A DNA stretch of 64,000 nucleotides, from NCBI GenBank assembly GCA_035297145.1, contig DATGZN010000077.1, forward strand, positions 209,139 to 273,138, given 5' to 3'. The translations under genes and the position numbers were made by a program. Shown in pieces: positions 18,170 to 27,673 of the stretch. Every line of letters starts with the position of its first letter. Position 1 is the first letter of the stretch. This DNA comes from QHXW01 sp035297145. Lineage in GTDB: Bacteria > Acidobacteriota > Terriglobia > Bryobacterales > Bryobacteraceae. Below the pieces are notes generated by a model that ran no database searches, was not told the origin of the DNA, and was given only the letters and a program-made list of their open reading frames with translations.

Positions 18170-18187
18170 GGCCGGACATGTCCGGCC
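18170..18187. terminator. Palindrome between efp and selA, likely bidirectional terminator
   Basis: GGCCGGACATGTCCGGCC is a perfect 18-base palindrome that sits two bases after the efp stop and touches the selA stop. Its place between convergent genes suggests a shared transcription terminator. There is no T-tract on either side, so termination may be factor-assisted, or the palindrome may be a protein site. Confidence 0.5.
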
Positions 18188-19512
18188 TAGCCCAGATCCT
18201 GAAGCGCCCGCTTCAATTCCTCTTCCTCCTCAGGAAACACCGTCCGCAAATCCAACAGCAACCTCCCATCCTCGATCCGCGCAATCACCGGTGGATCGGC
18301 TGCCCGCAGCCTCTTTTCCGCCGCAACCACATCAGCGTGATTGACGACAATCAGCCACGTGGGAATCGATTGCTCCGGAGTCGAGCCGCCGCCGATCACC
18401 GATTCCCCCGCCTCCACCCGTGCTTCGATCCCCGGTATCGCCGCCACCAGGCGCTCCGCGCGCTCGCGTATTTCGCCGTCGCTCGCGCGAATCATTCGTA
18501 GCGTGGGCACTTGGTCCCACTGCTCCATCAACAACGCCCGCAGCGTATTTTCCAGCGCCTGATAAATCAGCTTGTCCAGCCGCAGCGCCCGAAACATCGG
18601 GTTGCGCCGCAACCGTGTCACCATTTCCGCTCTGCCCGCCAGGATGCCGGCTTGCGGACCGCCCAGCAGTTTGTCGCCGCTGAAGGAAACCAAATCCGCA
18701 CCAAGCCGCAAACTCTCCTGCACCAGCGGCTCATGCACTCCGAACGGCCGCAAATCTACGATGCACCCGCTGCCCAGATCTTCGTACACCGGAATGCCGC
18801 GCTCGCGTCCCAGCGCCACCAGCTCCGCCAGCTCCGGCCGCGCGGTGAATCCCTCGATCCGGAAATTGCTGGGGTGCACGCGCAGTAGCAGCCGCGTGCG
18901 CTCATTAATGGCCTCCCGGTAATCATGAACGCTGGTCCGGTTGGTCGTGCCCACTTCGCGCAGCACCGCGCCCGACCGCGACATGATCTCCGGAATCCGG
19001 AATCCATCGCCGATCTCAATCAGCTCCCCGCGCGAGACGATCACCTCGTAGCCCGCCGCCAGTTCATTGAGCGCGAGATAAACCGCCGCGGCGTTGTTGT
19101 TCACCGCGATCGCCGGACACCCTAGCAGCCGTTCCAGCAGCACACCCGCGTGGATGTCGCGCTTGCCGCGCTTCCCTGCCCTCAAGTCATATTCGAGATT
19201 GGAATATCCAGCAATGGCATTCTGCGGCCCGAGCGGCGCTCGGCCCAAATTGGTGTGCAGAACCACCCCAGTCGCATTGATCACGCGTCGCAATGACGGC
19301 CGCGCCAGTTCGTCAAGGGCCCGCTCGACCTCGACCTCAACCGCGCTCGCTTGATCGCCGTTGCCCGCCTGGATCCCCGCGCGCCGCATTTCCAGCACCC
19401 GCCGCACCGCTTCTACCACAAGTGTTCGCGGATACTGTGCCAGAAGCGGCTTCAAGCGCTCCAACACCTCATGCACAGCCGGCAACTCCCGCAGTTTCTG
19501 GGCTTCAGCCAC
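18187..19512 (-). CDS. selA: L-seryl-tRNA(Sec) selenium transferase
   Basis: SelA is a PLP enzyme that converts Ser-tRNA(Sec) to Sec-tRNA(Sec) using selenophosphate. The 441 residues show the N-terminal four-helix tRNA-binding region (LRELPAVHEVLERL), the core INATGVVLHTNLGRAPL and ECDLRAGKRGKR-like EYDLRAGKRGKR, and the PLP lysine in VSFSGDKLLGGPQAGI. Length is normal. No selB, selC or selD is in the window, and I saw no gene here with an in-frame TGA that reads as selenocysteine. The organism is therefore likely, but not proven, to make selenoproteins. Confidence 0.95.
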   Translation of the reverse strand: MAEAQKLRELPAVHEVLERLKPLLAQYPRTLVVEAVRRVLEMRRAGIQAGNGDQASAVEVEVERALDELARPSLRRVINATGVVLHTNLGRAPLGPQNAIAGYSNLEYDLRAGKRGKRDIHAGVLLERLLGCPAIAVNNNAAAVYLALNELAAGYEVIVSRGELIEIGDGFRIPEIMSRSGAVLREVGTTNRTSVHDYREAINERTRLLLRVHPSNFRIEGFTARPELAELVALGRERGIPVYEDLGSGCIVDLRPFGVHEPLVQESLRLGADLVSFSGDKLLGGPQAGILAGRAEMVTRLRRNPMFRALRLDKLIYQALENTLRALLMEQWDQVPTLRMIRASDGEIRERAERLVAAIPGIEARVEAGESVIGGGSTPEQSIPTWLIVVNHADVVAAEKRLRAADPPVIARIEDGRLLLDLRTVFPEEEEELKRALQDLG

Positions 19513-19560
19513 GAATTGATGGTACCGGCACTGGCGATAACGTGTCTATGCGCCCCGCGC

Positions 19561-19583
19561 TTTACTTTATGTCAAAATGTAAA
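19561..19583. promoter_or_regulatory. Candidate operator upstream of vapB-like gene
   Basis: The arms TTTAC (19561-19565) and GTAAA (19579-19583) form an inverted repeat with a 13-base centre, in an AT-rich patch that stands out from the GC-rich flanks. It overlaps the start of the ribosome-binding site AAAGGAGG. AbrB-type antitoxins commonly repress their own operon at such sites; the role here is inferred from position. Confidence 0.4.
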
Positions 19584-19596
19584 GGAGGCGGGGAAT

Positions 19597-19815
19597 ATGG
19601 CCGAGGCAAAACTCTCCAGCAAGAATCAGATCGTGATTCCACTCGAGGCGCGCAAGGCACTCGGGCTCAAGCCGGGAGACACGCTGCTGATCGTGCCGCG
19701 CGGCGAGACGCTCATCGTCATGCGTAAACCTAAGAATTACGCAAAAGCAATCCTTGGCATGGCTAAAGGCATGTATCCGCCGGACTACCTGCAGCGCGAG
19801 CGAGATAGTTGGTAG
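19597..19815 (+). CDS. AbrB/MazE-like antitoxin (VapB type)
   Basis: This 72-residue protein has the swapped-hairpin DNA-binding pattern AKLSSKNQIVIPLEARKALG followed by LKPGDTLLIVPRGETLIV, then a C-terminal tail that would wrap the toxin. ATG 19597 is preceded by a strong AAAGGAGG at the right distance; longer in-frame starts read back into the divergent selA region. The stop overlaps the likely toxin start, the usual arrangement in type II toxin-antitoxin operons. Confidence 0.85.
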   Translation: MAEAKLSSKNQIVIPLEARKALGLKPGDTLLIVPRGETLIVMRKPKNYAKAILGMAKGMYPPDYLQRERDSW

Positions 19816-20267
19816 GGTCCGCGCCCGTCCTTCTCGACTTCTTGGAGCACCATGGTCGCGTCGGCTTGGATACGGCTGTGATGATTTACACGGTCGAAGG
19901 CAATCCAAAATATTTCGATCTAGGCCATCAGATTTTCAGTTGGCTGCAGTCCCGCGGTAGCGCAGTTACATCTACTCTTACCATGACCGAGGCGTTGGTG
20001 CGCCCTTATCGGCTCGGCGACCTCAACGGCGTTTATAAGTTCTATGCGCTATTGCTTTCCTATCCCCACCTCGAATGGATCCCTCCCAACCTGCACATCG
20101 CCGATCGCGCGGCGCAAATTCGAGCCGACCATAACCTCCGAACCCCCGATGCTATTCAGGCCGCAACGGCCCTGGCCGCCGGCGTCACGGGCTTCATTAC
20201 AAACGATCCGGTGTTCCGCCGGATCAAGTCCCTCGAAATCCTCATTCTCGATGACCTGCTATCATAG
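19809..20267 (+). CDS. PIN-domain ribonuclease, VapC-like toxin
   Basis: PIN toxins cut specific RNAs with a cluster of acidic residues and Mg2+. In this 152-residue protein the first acidic residue is in GLDTAVMIYTVEG, the conserved glutamate in LTMTEALVRPY, and the later aspartates in LRTPDAIQAATAL and FITNDPVF. The gene overlaps its antitoxin by seven bases if TTG 19809 is used. A GTG within the next 20 codons is an alternative, so the exact N-terminus is uncertain. Confidence 0.85.
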   Translation: MVGSAPVLLDFLEHHGRVGLDTAVMIYTVEGNPKYFDLGHQIFSWLQSRGSAVTSTLTMTEALVRPYRLGDLNGVYKFYALLLSYPHLEWIPPNLHIADRAAQIRADHNLRTPDAIQAATALAAGVTGFITNDPVFRRIKSLEILILDDLLS

Positions 20268-20293
20268 AAATTACTCCACCCGAGGTAATTCCA

Positions 20294-21565
20294 TTGGCAT
20301 TGGTAGAAGGTTGCAGGCATTCGCTCGAAATCTCGGTCCCGGTGGACACCGTCGAAGGAGAGACCGAGCGCGTCGTGAGCTCGATTCAACAGCGCGCCAG
20401 GCTGCCCGGCTTCCGTCCCGGCAAGGCCCCGGCGAGCTTGATCCGCAAACAGTTTCAAGGCGATATCCGCCAGCAGGTTCTCGAGCATCTGGTCCCGAAG
20501 TTCCTGGAAAAGGAATTGGAAAAAGGCGACCTGCGCATCGTCGGTCAGCCTGATATCTCGGATGTCCATTTCCATCACGGCGAGCCGCTCCGTTTCAAAG
20601 CGGAATTCGAAGTCTTTCCGCAAATCGGGCTAAACGACGATTACCGCAACCTCTCCGTCCAGTACAAAGACCCACAGGTCACTGACGATGACGTCGCCAA
20701 GCGCATCGAAGAACTCCGCGATCAGAAGGCGGATTACAGCAACGTCGACCCCCGGCCCATTCAGGATGGCGATCATGCCGTAATTTCCATCGAAAGCCTC
20801 TCGGGAGTCGAAGGCCCGCCCGTCAAGCAGGACGAGATGATGTTGCACGTGGGCGGCGACGACACCCTCCCGGCCTTTACCGAGAACCTTCGCGGCATGT
20901 CTCCGAGCGAGGAAAAGGATTTCGACGTTCCATATCCCGAGAATTACGCACAACCCAAGCTGGCGGGCAAGACGGTGCGCTTCCACGTGGTGGCAAAAGG
21001 CATTCGAAAGAAGGAATTGCCCGAAGTAAACGACGAATTCGCACAAGACCTGGGCGACTTCCGGACCGTGGATGAGCTGCGCGAGACGCTGCGCAAGAAC
21101 CTGTACGCGCAACGTGAGCTCGCCGCGCAGCAGGAAGCCAAGAACAAGCTGGTCGAGAAACTGGTGGCCGCACACGATTTCCCTGTGCCCGAAGCCTTCA
21201 TCGACCGCCAAATACGCAACCGTGTGGAGCAGACTTTGCATTCGCTCGCGGCCGAAGGCGTAGATCCCAGCAAGCTCCAGCTCGACTGGCAAAAGCTGAA
21301 GTCGTCCCAGCGCGATAAGGCTCTCGCTGAGGTCAAGGCGTCACTTTTGCTGTCGCGCATTGCCGAGCGTGAGACCATCGGCGCCACCCATGACGAGGTC
21401 GATAAGGAAGTCGAGCGCATCGCCAAGCAGCAGCGGGAGCCGTTCGCCGCAGTCCGTCTGCGGTTCGAAAAAGACGGAACACTCGGCCGGATCGCATCGC
21501 ACATCCAGACCGAGAAGACCTTGAACTTTCTATTCGAGCATGCCCAGAAGACCGCGGAAGAGTAA
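20294..21565 (+). CDS. tig: Trigger factor
   Basis: Trigger factor is the ribosome-bound chaperone and prolyl isomerase that meets nascent chains at the tunnel exit. The 423 residues have the ribosome-binding domain (first 115 residues, with GFRPGKAPASLIRK as the L23-contact signature), a FKBP-like middle domain (about 150-240), and the helical C-terminal arms. The first codon is TTG (20294), since CATTGGCATTGG gives no ATG in frame before the conserved start. It heads a run with clpX and lon. Confidence 0.94.
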   Translation: MALVEGCRHSLEISVPVDTVEGETERVVSSIQQRARLPGFRPGKAPASLIRKQFQGDIRQQVLEHLVPKFLEKELEKGDLRIVGQPDISDVHFHHGEPLRFKAEFEVFPQIGLNDDYRNLSVQYKDPQVTDDDVAKRIEELRDQKADYSNVDPRPIQDGDHAVISIESLSGVEGPPVKQDEMMLHVGGDDTLPAFTENLRGMSPSEEKDFDVPYPENYAQPKLAGKTVRFHVVAKGIRKKELPEVNDEFAQDLGDFRTVDELRETLRKNLYAQRELAAQQEAKNKLVEKLVAAHDFPVPEAFIDRQIRNRVEQTLHSLAAEGVDPSKLQLDWQKLKSSQRDKALAEVKASLLLSRIAERETIGATHDEVDKEVERIAKQQREPFAAVRLRFEKDGTLGRIASHIQTEKTLNFLFEHAQKTAEE

Positions 21566-21745
21566 ATCCCCAGAGTGCGCGATTCCCTGTAACCCAAAGT
21601 ATGCAACGGGATTATTGCTATCCAATGTTTAATTGCTTCCGGCCCGAGTTCAGGCGATAATGGGACTGGTATACCGGAAAGTAAACGTGCGCCCGCGACA
21701 CCACTTCCCCCCTGGCGCACCACAGGCGGTAGAGGAGATTGATGC

Positions 21746-23017
21746 GTGAAGCGTCCCGGATCGGATGAAGCCCTGCGGTGCTCCTTCTGTCACAAGAGTC
21801 AGGATGTCGTCGGCAAGCTGATCTCCTCTCCCAGCGATTACCCGCGCGCCTATATATGCGACGAGTGCATCGCGGTTTGCAACTCGATTCTCGAAGATGA
21901 CAAGAGCGAGCAGCCCACCACCAGCCCCAACAAGCTGCCGAAGCCGCTCGAGGTCAAGGAATTTCTGGATTCGTACGTGATCGGGCAGGAGCCCACGAAA
22001 AAGAAACTCGCGGTGGCGGTTTACAACCATTGCAAGCGCATTCACATGAACCGAATGCGCAACACCGAAGTAGAGCTTTCAAAATCCAACATCCTGCTGA
22101 TTGGTCCCACTGGCACCGGCAAGACGCTCATGGCGCAAACGTTGGCGCGCATTCTCGACGTGCCCTTCGCCATCGTGGATGCCACCACCCTGACAGAAGC
22201 GGGCTACGTGGGTGAGGATGTCGAGAATATAATCTTAAAGTTGCTGCAAGCCGCCGACGGTGACGTGGCGAAATGCCAGCAAGGCATCATCTACATCGAT
22301 GAAATCGACAAGATCTGCCGCAAGGATGAGAATCCGTCGATCACGCGCGATGTTTCCGGTGAAGGCGTGCAGCAGGCGCTGCTCAAGATTCTCGAGGGCA
22401 CCGTAGCCAATGTGCCCCCGCAGGGCGGGCGCAAGCATCCGCATCAAGAATTCACGCCGGTCGACACCACCAACATCCTGTTCATCTGCGGTGGCGCATT
22501 TGTAGGCCTGGAGAAAGTTATCGGGAAGCGCGTTGGCAAAAAGTCCATGGGCTTCCTCGCCGAGCAGGAAAAGACTCATATAAAGCCCATGACAGTGGGT
22601 GGGCAGCGTGACATCGATCTGCTCGAGCAGGTGCAGCCGACCGACCTCATCAAGTTCGGTTTCATTCCCGAATTTATCGGCCGCCTCCCCGTTGTGGCCG
22701 TGCTACAGGATCTGGACAAGCAGGCTCTCATCCAGATTCTGACGAAACCCAAAAACGCCATCATCCGGCAGTATCAGAAGCTGTTTGAGTTCGAAAACGT
22801 TCGCCTGAAATTTAACGACGATGCGCTCGAAGCCATCGCCATGCTGGCCATGGAACGTAAGGTCGGCGCGCGTGGCCTACGTATGATCCTGGAAGATCTG
22901 ATGCTGGACCTCATGTACTATCTGCCGTCCTACAAGAAGGTCCGCGAATTCCAGGTGACCAAAGAGATGGTGCTTTCCCAGAAGATCAGTCTTACACTAT
23001 TAGAAAAGGCTGGATAA
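21746..23017 (+). CDS. clpX: ClpX, ATP-dependent unfoldase
   Basis: ClpX unfolds tagged proteins and feeds them to ClpP. The 423 residues include the N-terminal C4 zinc domain (CSFCHKSQ and CDECIAVC), Walker A GPTGTGKTL, Walker B IYIDEIDKI, and the pore-region arginine segment ITRDVSGEGVQQALLK. The ClpP-docking loop appears as KKSMGF, a variant of the usual IGF. GTG 21746 is the likely start, with AGAGGAGA upstream. The normal neighbour clpP is not between tig and clpX, and is not elsewhere in this window. Confidence 0.97.
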   Translation: MKRPGSDEALRCSFCHKSQDVVGKLISSPSDYPRAYICDECIAVCNSILEDDKSEQPTTSPNKLPKPLEVKEFLDSYVIGQEPTKKKLAVAVYNHCKRIHMNRMRNTEVELSKSNILLIGPTGTGKTLMAQTLARILDVPFAIVDATTLTEAGYVGEDVENIILKLLQAADGDVAKCQQGIIYIDEIDKICRKDENPSITRDVSGEGVQQALLKILEGTVANVPPQGGRKHPHQEFTPVDTTNILFICGGAFVGLEKVIGKRVGKKSMGFLAEQEKTHIKPMTVGGQRDIDLLEQVQPTDLIKFGFIPEFIGRLPVVAVLQDLDKQALIQILTKPKNAIIRQYQKLFEFENVRLKFNDDALEAIAMLAMERKVGARGLRMILEDLMLDLMYYLPSYKKVREFQVTKEMVLSQKISLTLLEKAG

Positions 23018-23061
23018 GAGCGAGCACTCCGCACCGCGTTCTTCAGCCTTCCTAGGTTTTC

Positions 23062-25482
23062 ATGCTCACTTCGAAAGAAAAATCCGAAACCAAACGCCTA
23101 CCGATGATGCCCATACGGGACGTCGTGATCTTCCCGTACATGATGACGCCGTTCGTCGTGGGACGGGAATCAAGCGTCCGGGCCCTCGAGGAAGCCATGG
23201 CCGGCGACAAGAAGATTTTCCTCGCCACCCAGCACGATGCTTCCATCGACGAGCCCAAGCCCAACGAGATTTTCAGCGTCGGCACCGTCGTGAACATCGT
23301 CCAGAGTCTCAAACTGCCCGATGGCAATATCAAGGTGCTGGTGGAGGGCGTAGAGCGCGCCAAGGTGGTCTCGGTCACCGATGACGAAGGCTTTTTCCGC
23401 GCCGTGGTGCGCACGGCCAACTACCGTGTGGAGGCAGGTCCGCAGCTCGAAGCCCTGGTGACGCGGGTCACGGGCCTGTTCGAGCAGTACGTCAAGCTCA
23501 GCCAGAACCTGAACTACGAAACCATGATCGCCGCCGTCCGGGTCGACGATCCCGGCAAGCTGGCCGACACCGTCGGCGCTAACCTGCAGCTCACCATCGA
23601 AGAGAAGCAGGATCTGCTCGAAATCTTCGATCCGGTGGACCGCCTCACCCGCGTCGCCGAAATGCTCGACATCGAGATCGAGAAGCTCAATGTCGACCGC
23701 ACCATTCAAGGCCGCGTGAAGCGCCAGATGGAGAAGGCGCAGAAAGAGTACTACCTCAACGAGAAGATCAAGGCCATACAGAAAGAACTGGGCCGCGGCG
23801 AAAAGAGCGAAATCGACGAGCTGAAGAAGCGCATCGAGACCGCCGGCATGACCAAGGACGCGCTCGATAAGGCCATGGCCGAGCTGAAGCGGCTGGAAAA
23901 CATGCCGCCCATGTCCGCCGAGTCCACGGTTTCGCGCAACTATCTCGACTGGCTGCTGGCGGTGCCGTGGAAGAAGAAATCCAAAGAGATCCGCGAGCTC
24001 AAGTTTGCCGAAAAGGTGCTCGAATCGGATCACTACGGCCTGGAGAAAATTAAGGAGCGCATTCTTGAATTCCTGGCGGTCCGCCGCCTGGTGAAAAACC
24101 CCAAGGGTTCTATCCTCTGCTTTGTCGGGCCTCCCGGCGTCGGCAAAACCTCGCTGGGGATGTCCATCGCCAAAGCCACCGGCCGCAAATTTGTTCGCCT
24201 ATCGCTCGGCGGGGTCCGGGACGAAGCGGAAGTTCGTGGGCACCGCCGCACCTATATCGGCGCCCTACCCGGCCAGATCATCCAAATGATGAAGAAGGCT
24301 GGTACCCGCAATCCCGTTTTCATGCTGGACGAAGTCGACAAGATGTCGACCGATTTCCGCGGCGATCCCTCGTCGGCTCTGCTTGAGGTTCTCGATCCCG
24401 AACAGAATTTCATGTTCATGGATCACTATCTCGATGTCGAGTACGATCTCAGCCAGGTTTTCTTCATCGCCACCGCCAACGTCCTGCATACCATTCCGCC
24501 CGCTCTCCAGGACCGCATGGAAGTGATCCGGCTCTCGGGCTACACCGAATACGAGAAGCTCGAAATTGCCAAGCGCTTCCTGGTCCGGAAGCAGATGGAG
24601 CAAACCGGACTCTCGGGGAAACAGATCGAGTTTACCGACGGTGGCCTGACCGGCCTGATCCAGTTCTACACGCGGGAAGCCGGTGTGCGAAACCTGGAGC
24701 GCGAGATCGGCAACATTTGCCGCAAGACCGCCCGCAAGGTGGTGAATCACGATACGGCGCAGCCCAAGGGCAAGTCCGATTTGCCCCTGGAAGTCGTCAC
24801 GTCCGAGAAGCTATCCGATATGCTGGGCCCGAACAAATTCCGCGATCTCACCACCGATAAGAAGCCGGAAGTGGGCGCTGCGGTCGGCTTGGCGTGGACC
24901 GAGGTTGGCGGCCAGATTCTGACCACTGAAGCCACTCTCATGGAGGGTAAGGGGAAGTTGACCGTCACCGGCAAGCTGGGCGATGTGATGCAGGAATCGG
25001 CGCAGGCCGCCATGAGCTACATCCGTTCGCGCGCCCATCAGTTCGGACTGCCGCGCGACTTCTACCGCAATCTCGACGTCCACTTGCACATTCCCGAGGG
25101 TGCCATCCCCAAGGATGGGCCTTCCGCGGGCATCACCATTGCCACCACCATTTGCAGCGCTCTAACCAGGGTCCCGGTCCGCGGCGACATCGCCATGACC
25201 GGTGAGATCACGCTGCGCGGCAAGGTTCTGCCCATTGGCGGACTCAAGGAAAAGCTTATGGCCGCGCACCGGCACGGAATCTTTGAAGCCATTATGCCGG
25301 CGGATAATCAGAAGGATCTCCCGGACATTCCGGAGAACATCCGTAACGTCATGAAGCTCCATTTCGTCGAGAACATGGACGACGTGCTCAGGATCGCGCT
25401 CACTGGCGAGATCACCGCGTTGCCCATGCCGGCAGGCGTTGAAGTAGCCGCGCAACCGGTAGAGGAGAGCCGGGCGCACTAG
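23062..25482 (+). CDS. lon: Lon protease
   Basis: Lon is a soluble AAA+ protease that degrades damaged and regulatory proteins. The 806 residues have the N-terminal substrate domain (LPMMPIRDVVIFPYM near the start), Walker A GPPGVGKTSLG, and the proteolytic domain with the Ser-Lys dyad: serine in KDGPSAGITIATT and lysine in RGKVLPIGGLKEK. Length is standard. It lies 44 bases after clpX on the same strand and may be heat-shock controlled, but no promoter motif was recognised. Confidence 0.97.
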   Translation: MLTSKEKSETKRLPMMPIRDVVIFPYMMTPFVVGRESSVRALEEAMAGDKKIFLATQHDASIDEPKPNEIFSVGTVVNIVQSLKLPDGNIKVLVEGVERAKVVSVTDDEGFFRAVVRTANYRVEAGPQLEALVTRVTGLFEQYVKLSQNLNYETMIAAVRVDDPGKLADTVGANLQLTIEEKQDLLEIFDPVDRLTRVAEMLDIEIEKLNVDRTIQGRVKRQMEKAQKEYYLNEKIKAIQKELGRGEKSEIDELKKRIETAGMTKDALDKAMAELKRLENMPPMSAESTVSRNYLDWLLAVPWKKKSKEIRELKFAEKVLESDHYGLEKIKERILEFLAVRRLVKNPKGSILCFVGPPGVGKTSLGMSIAKATGRKFVRLSLGGVRDEAEVRGHRRTYIGALPGQIIQMMKKAGTRNPVFMLDEVDKMSTDFRGDPSSALLEVLDPEQNFMFMDHYLDVEYDLSQVFFIATANVLHTIPPALQDRMEVIRLSGYTEYEKLEIAKRFLVRKQMEQTGLSGKQIEFTDGGLTGLIQFYTREAGVRNLEREIGNICRKTARKVVNHDTAQPKGKSDLPLEVVTSEKLSDMLGPNKFRDLTTDKKPEVGAAVGLAWTEVGGQILTTEATLMEGKGKLTVTGKLGDVMQESAQAAMSYIRSRAHQFGLPRDFYRNLDVHLHIPEGAIPKDGPSAGITIATTICSALTRVPVRGDIAMTGEITLRGKVLPIGGLKEKLMAAHRHGIFEAIMPADNQKDLPDIPENIRNVMKLHFVENMDDVLRIALTGEITALPMPAGVEVAAQPVEESRAH

Positions 25483-25550
25483 CGGCGCCAGGCCCGGCAA
25501 GGCCTGATTCCGCGTCAGGGGGTTTGCCCCCGGCTTCGCTTTTTGGTAGG

Positions 25551-26141
25551 TTGATAGCAGAATTCATAGTTAGTGCGTCCTCGCCCGATCAGTTCCCCTC
25601 TGATGGCTTGGCCGAAATCGCATTCTTAGGGAGAAGCAACGCCGGAAAGTCCAGCTTGATCAACGCCTTGATCGGCTGCAAGGGATTGGCTCACACCAGT
25701 AACACACCGGGTCGAACACAAACGATCAACTTTTATCGGATCACGAGTGTGGCCACAGCCGGCGCGGGCGCTTGTTACTTTGTCGATCTGCCAGGCTACG
25801 GTTACAGCAAGGTTTCGCGGAGCCAGGCGGATGCTTGGAAAGAGCTCCTTGAAAACTATTTGTTAAATCGAGCGGCGATCCAGCTCGCCCTCGTCATTCT
25901 GGATGCCCGCCGGGGCTGGATGCCCCAGGATCTGGAATGGAAACGTTGGCTGGAGGCGCACCACCGTTCATATCTGGTGGTCGCCACAAAGATGGATAAA
26001 CTCAACCAATCGGACGCACAGCGGACTCTAGCCGCCATCCGCAAGGAGAACGCGGAGCCCCTGGCGTGCTCGGCCACCACAGGCCGGGGAGTGAGGGAAA
26101 TTTGGCAAGCGATAACGAAAACACACCACAGCCGCCGGTAA
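25551..26141 (+). CDS. engB: Ribosome-biogenesis GTPase EngB/YsxC
   Basis: EngB is an essential small GTPase that acts in large-subunit assembly. G motifs are clear: GRSNAGKSS (G1), NTPGRTQ (G2 region), DLPGYGYSKV (G3) and TKMDKLN (G4). I chose TTG 25551, which gives IAEFIVSASSPDQFP, the usual EngB opening; TTG 25524 would add nine residues not typical of the family. The end overlaps the rho coding region. Confidence 0.92.
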   Translation: MIAEFIVSASSPDQFPSDGLAEIAFLGRSNAGKSSLINALIGCKGLAHTSNTPGRTQTINFYRITSVATAGAGACYFVDLPGYGYSKVSRSQADAWKELLENYLLNRAAIQLALVILDARRGWMPQDLEWKRWLEAHHRSYLVVATKMDKLNQSDAQRTLAAIRKENAEPLACSATTGRGVREIWQAITKTHHSRR

Positions 26142-27673
26142 CTACGGCCCCGCCGCAGGAGAAAACAGAAAAGGCATCGCCCCGCGAATCATCCGGGAAC
26201 GAAAAGCCAGCCGAAAAACCGGCGGAGAAGGTGGTTGTAGCCGCGCCGCCGGCCACCGAGGACGGCGAGCATCCCGCGGAACGGACCGAGCAGCGCGCCG
26301 ACCGTCCCGAGCGCGCCAATCATCAAAGGGACAACCGCGGCGACCGCCCCGACCAGGGCGGGCAACAGCAGGGGCAACGCCGCAAGCACGGCGGCCAAGC
26401 TGTCGCAAAGAATGGCTCGCCCACGCTGGACCTGGTCGAGCTGAAGGACATGAGCATTCAGAAGCTCAACCAGGTCGCCAAGGATCTGGGTGTCGCCGGC
26501 GCCGCCGGACTGCGCAAGCAGGAGCTCATCTTCAAGATCCTGCAAACGCAAGCCGAGAAAAGCGGGCTCATCTTCTCCGAAGGTGTCCTCGAGTGCCTAC
26601 CCGACGGTTTCGGCTTCTTGCGCGCGCCCGAGTACAACTACCTGCCCGGACCCGATGACGTTTACGTTTCGCCCTCGCAGATCCGCCGTTTCGACCTCCG
26701 CACTGGCGACACCATCTCCGGCCAGATCCGCCCGCCCAAGGAAGGTGAGCGTTACTTCGCGCTCATCAAGGTCGACGCCATCAACTTCGAGCCGCCCGAG
26801 GAAGCACGCAACAAGATCTTCTTCGATAACCTCACGCCGCTCTATCCCAACGAGCGCATGAAACTCGAAACCATCAAAGAAAACTACTCCGGCCGCGTGA
26901 TGGACCTGCTCACACCCGTTGGCAAAGGGCAACGCGGCCTCATCGTTTCCCCGCCCCGCACCGGCAAAACGATGCTGTTGCAGTCTATCGCCAACTCGAT
27001 CACCGCGAATCATCCCGAAATCAGTCTCATCGTGCTCCTCATTGACGAGCGCCCCGAGGAGGTCACCGACATGCAGCGCTCGGTGCGCGGCGAAGTCATC
27101 AGCTCGACGTTCGATGAGCCCGCCACCCGCCACGTACAGGTGGCCGAAATGGTCATCGAAAAAGCCAAGCGCCTGGTCGAGCACAAAAAGGACGTCGTGA
27201 TTCTGCTCGATTCCATCACGCGCCTGGCCCGCGCCTACAACACCATCGTGCCGCCGTCGGGCAAAGTGCTCTCGGGCGGCGTGGACTCCAATGCTCTCCA
27301 GCGCCCCAAGCGCTTCTTCGGCGCCGCGCGCAACATCGAAGAGGGCGGCTCGCTCACTATCATCGCCACGTCCCTGATCGACACCGGCAGCCGCATGGAC
27401 GATGTCATCTTCGAAGAGTTCAAAGGCACCGGCAACATGGAAATCCACCTCGACCGCAAGCTGGTCGATAAGCGTGTCTTCCCCGCCATCGACATCAACA
27501 AGAGCGGCACGCGCAAAGAAGAGCTGTTGCTGCCCAAGGAAGAGCTCAACCGCGTCTGGATCCTGCGCAAGGTACTAAATCCGCTCTCGCCGGTCGAGAC
27601 CATGGAACTACTACTCGACAAGCTGAGCAAGACCCAGACCAACGCCCAGTTCCTCGGCTCGATGAGCGGCTAA
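26102..27673 (+). CDS. rho: Transcription termination factor Rho
   Basis: Rho is the hexameric RNA helicase that ends transcription of untranslated RNA. From TTG 26102 (with GGGAGTGAGGG upstream) the product is 523 residues. The first 105 are disordered and rich in P, E, R and Q, an insertion common in several phyla. Then follow the Rho N-terminal domain (LVELKDMSIQKLNQVAKDLG), the RNA-binding OB fold (GVLECLPDGFGFLR), Walker A PPRTGKTMLLQ, the Q loop and the conserved RIFPAID-like VFPAIDINKSGTR. It overlaps engB by 40 bases. Confidence 0.96.
   Translation: MASDNENTPQPPVTTAPPQEKTEKASPRESSGNEKPAEKPAEKVVVAAPPATEDGEHPAERTEQRADRPERANHQRDNRGDRPDQGGQQQGQRRKHGGQAVAKNGSPTLDLVELKDMSIQKLNQVAKDLGVAGAAGLRKQELIFKILQTQAEKSGLIFSEGVLECLPDGFGFLRAPEYNYLPGPDDVYVSPSQIRRFDLRTGDTISGQIRPPKEGERYFALIKVDAINFEPPEEARNKIFFDNLTPLYPNERMKLETIKENYSGRVMDLLTPVGKGQRGLIVSPPRTGKTMLLQSIANSITANHPEISLIVLLIDERPEEVTDMQRSVRGEVISSTFDEPATRHVQVAEMVIEKAKRLVEHKKDVVILLDSITRLARAYNTIVPPSGKVLSGGVDSNALQRPKRFFGAARNIEEGGSLTIIATSLIDTGSRMDDVIFEEFKGTGNMEIHLDRKLVDKRVFPAIDINKSGTRKEELLLPKEELNRVWILRKVLNPLSPVETMELLLDKLSKTQTNAQFLGSMSG

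Noticed and set aside
23170..24033. 287-codon frame opposite lon
   Set aside because: Repetitive L/H/D-rich translation typical of the reverse complement of a coding frame.
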